From contig JAFAWJ010000675.1 in the NCBI GenBank assembly GCA_019242065.1, positions 1-7,579 of the forward strand: 7,579 nucleotides of DNA, written 5' to 3'. A program made the translations under genes and the position numbers. Origin of the DNA: Chloroflexota bacterium (GTDB taxonomy: Bacteria; Chloroflexota; UBA6077; CF-72). A model generated the notes under the pieces. It saw only the letters and a program-made list of their open reading frames with translations, was not told the origin of the DNA and searched no databases. The number at the start of each line of letters is the position of its first letter. The stretch's first letter is position 1. This document shows, one piece after another, positions 6,567-7,579 of this stretch.

Positions 6567-7579
6567 CTGATCGCGTAGCGGCGGAGGGTGGGCTCGTCTA
6601 TTTCTATGCCCAGCCCGGGGGCGGTTGGAACTGCTACCGCGCCATCGCGGAGCTGAAATGGGGAGTTGCGCACCACCGCGTCGCGGAAGGGGTTTTCGGT
6701 CACGTCCAGCTCCAGCAGCGGCGGCTCGACGTCGGGCATGCGGCTCGGCTCGGGCAGCAGCGCGGCGACATGCAGGGTGGCGGCCAGGGTCAGGGCGCCG
6801 CCCCAGCAGTGGGGAATGCACTGAACCTGTGAGAGCTCGGCAAGCTCGCCGATGAACAGGCACTCGGCGATACCGCCGCAGATACTGACGTCGGGCTGGA
6901 TGATGTCGAAGCAGCCACGCCGCAGCGTCTCGTTGGCGCCCCAGCGGGTGGTGAGTCCTTCGCCGCCCGCCAGGGGCAGCGGTAGGCGAGCGCGCAGCTC
7001 GGGATAGCCCCGATAGCCGTTTTGTGGCAGCGGCTCCTCGAGCCACCGGAAGTCCAGCTCGTGCAGGGCATCGGCGGCGCGCACGGCGCGGGCGGGCGAG
7101 TAGGCGGCGTTGGCGTCGGCCATGAGGCACGTGTGGGGGCCAAGTGCTTCTCGCACCCGGGCGAGGATGGGCATCTCCCGCTCGGGCGGGAAGCGGCCGA
7201 TGCGAAACTTCATCGCCTGCAGGCCGCGGACCTGGAGGTCGAGGGCCTCGTCCACCCAGTGGTCCTCGGGGTCTCGGTCGTCGTAATAGCCGGGTAAGGA
7301 GGCGTAGGCGTGGACTGTGTCGCGGCGCGCTCCGCCGTATAGGGCATGTACCGGCACGCCGAGGGATTTGCCCCACAGGTCGTGCAGCGCCAGGTCTACG
7401 CCGCCGACGGCCAAGCCATTTTCAAAGGTGGCGGACAGCATGCGCTGGTGGAGTGCCTTCGACGGGACTGGCGGAGTGCCGATGAGTAGTGGCGCGAGGA
7501 CCTCGCGGATGGTGGCCTCGGCGCCAGCCAGACGGTAGGTTTCGCCCCAGCCGACAAGTCCGCGGTCGGTGGTCAGCTT
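6563..7579 (-). CDS. Mandelate racemase/muconate lactonizing-type enzyme (enolase superfamily), 5' end missing
   Basis: The frame is open to the right edge, so at least 338 residues are visible and roughly 30-40 N-terminal residues are probably missing. The first ATG inside the window (complement of 7439-7441) is not the start: the codons before it encode the typical capping-domain sequence, including TTDRGLVGWGE and IREVLAPLLIG. Numbering from the first visible residue, the barrel has K124-F-R126 (basic catalytic pair, normally K-x-K), metal ligands D155 (ADAN), E181 (WLEEP) and E207 (GGEG), then D230 (IIQPDV) and H257 (IPHCWGG) as the His-Asp dyad, and E290. This is the mandelate-racemase subgroup pattern, shared by many acid-sugar dehydratases, so a dehydratase of a sugar acid is a fair guess while a racemase cannot be excluded. 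It is transcribed towards the plus-strand operon and overlaps its last stop by 4 bp. Confidence 0.9.
   Translation of the reverse strand, partial: KLTTDRGLVGWGETYRLAGAEATIREVLAPLLIGTPPVPSKALHQRMLSATFENGLAVGGVDLALHDLWGKSLGVPVHALYGGARRDTVHAYASLPGYYDDRDPEDHWVDEALDLQVRGLQAMKFRIGRFPPEREMPILARVREALGPHTCLMADANAAYSPARAVRAADALHELDFRWLEEPLPQNGYRGYPELRARLPLPLAGGEGLTTRWGANETLRRGCFDIIQPDVSICGGIAECLFIGELAELSQVQCIPHCWGGALTLAATLHVAALLPEPSRMPDVEPPLLELDVTENPFRDAVVRNSPFQLRDGAVAVPTAPGLGIEIDEPTLRRYAIS

Noticed and set aside
6540..6620. Bidirectional terminator between the convergent genes
   Set aside because: The stop codons overlap and I find no GC-rich stem followed by a run of T on either strand.
6291..7376. 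Minus-strand open frame of 361 codons overlapping the end of the Gfo/Idh/MocA gene and the enolase-superfamily gene in another phase
   Set aside because: The product is Arg/Pro/Ala-rich without motifs, while the overlapping frames encode complete conserved domains.

Overview
The window is high-GC (by eye about two thirds G+C) with tightly packed genes. It reads as a bacterial chromosomal segment from a GC-rich lineage. An uncultured Chloroflexota or an actinobacterium would fit the mix of LuxC/LuxE-type acid reduction, Gfo/Idh/MocA oxidoreductase and mandelate-racemase-type enzyme, but nothing in the window fixes the taxonomy. There is no rRNA, tRNA, CRISPR array, insertion sequence or phage gene.

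Layout: positions 1-302 hold no gene I trust. They form a leader with several inverted repeats, the strongest a perfect 12-bp pair at 83-94/150-161. Four genes then run on the plus strand with almost no gaps. The first (303-2624) is a two-domain protein: an N-terminal zinc-dependent medium-chain alcohol dehydrogenase joined by a roughly 70-residue linker to a LuxE-type acyl-protein synthetase. The second (2621-4189, ATGA overlap) is a LuxC-type acyl reductase. The third (4179-5537, 11-nt overlap) is an NCS2 nucleobase-type permease. The fourth (5538-6566, directly abutting) is a Gfo/Idh/MocA-family NAD(P)-dependent oxidoreductase. On the minus strand, a mandelate racemase/muconate lactonizing-type enolase-superfamily gene (6563-7579) converges on the operon with a 4-bp overlap at the stop codons. 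Its 5' end lies outside the window.

Working model (inference): the LuxE domain activates a carboxylic acid with ATP and carries the acyl group on a cysteine. LuxC takes the acyl group and reduces it to the aldehyde. The fused alcohol dehydrogenase reduces the aldehyde to the alcohol (or runs in reverse). That is a complete acid-to-alcohol module on two co-translated polypeptides, with no luciferase (LuxA/LuxB) or LuxD thioesterase in the window, so it is probably not a light-producing system. The substrate is unknown. The permease and the Gfo/Idh/MocA enzyme in the same operon leave open that the substrate is a small polar acid rather than a fatty acid.

The most interesting detail is in the linker of the fusion. 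It contains a perfect AAGGAG Shine-Dalgarno sequence (1408-1413) 5 nt before an in-frame ACG (1419-1421), and its codons are much less GC-rich at the third position than those of the dehydrogenase domain. This looks like the remains of an intergenic region and ribosome-binding site of a once-separate luxE-like gene, or possibly a working internal start.
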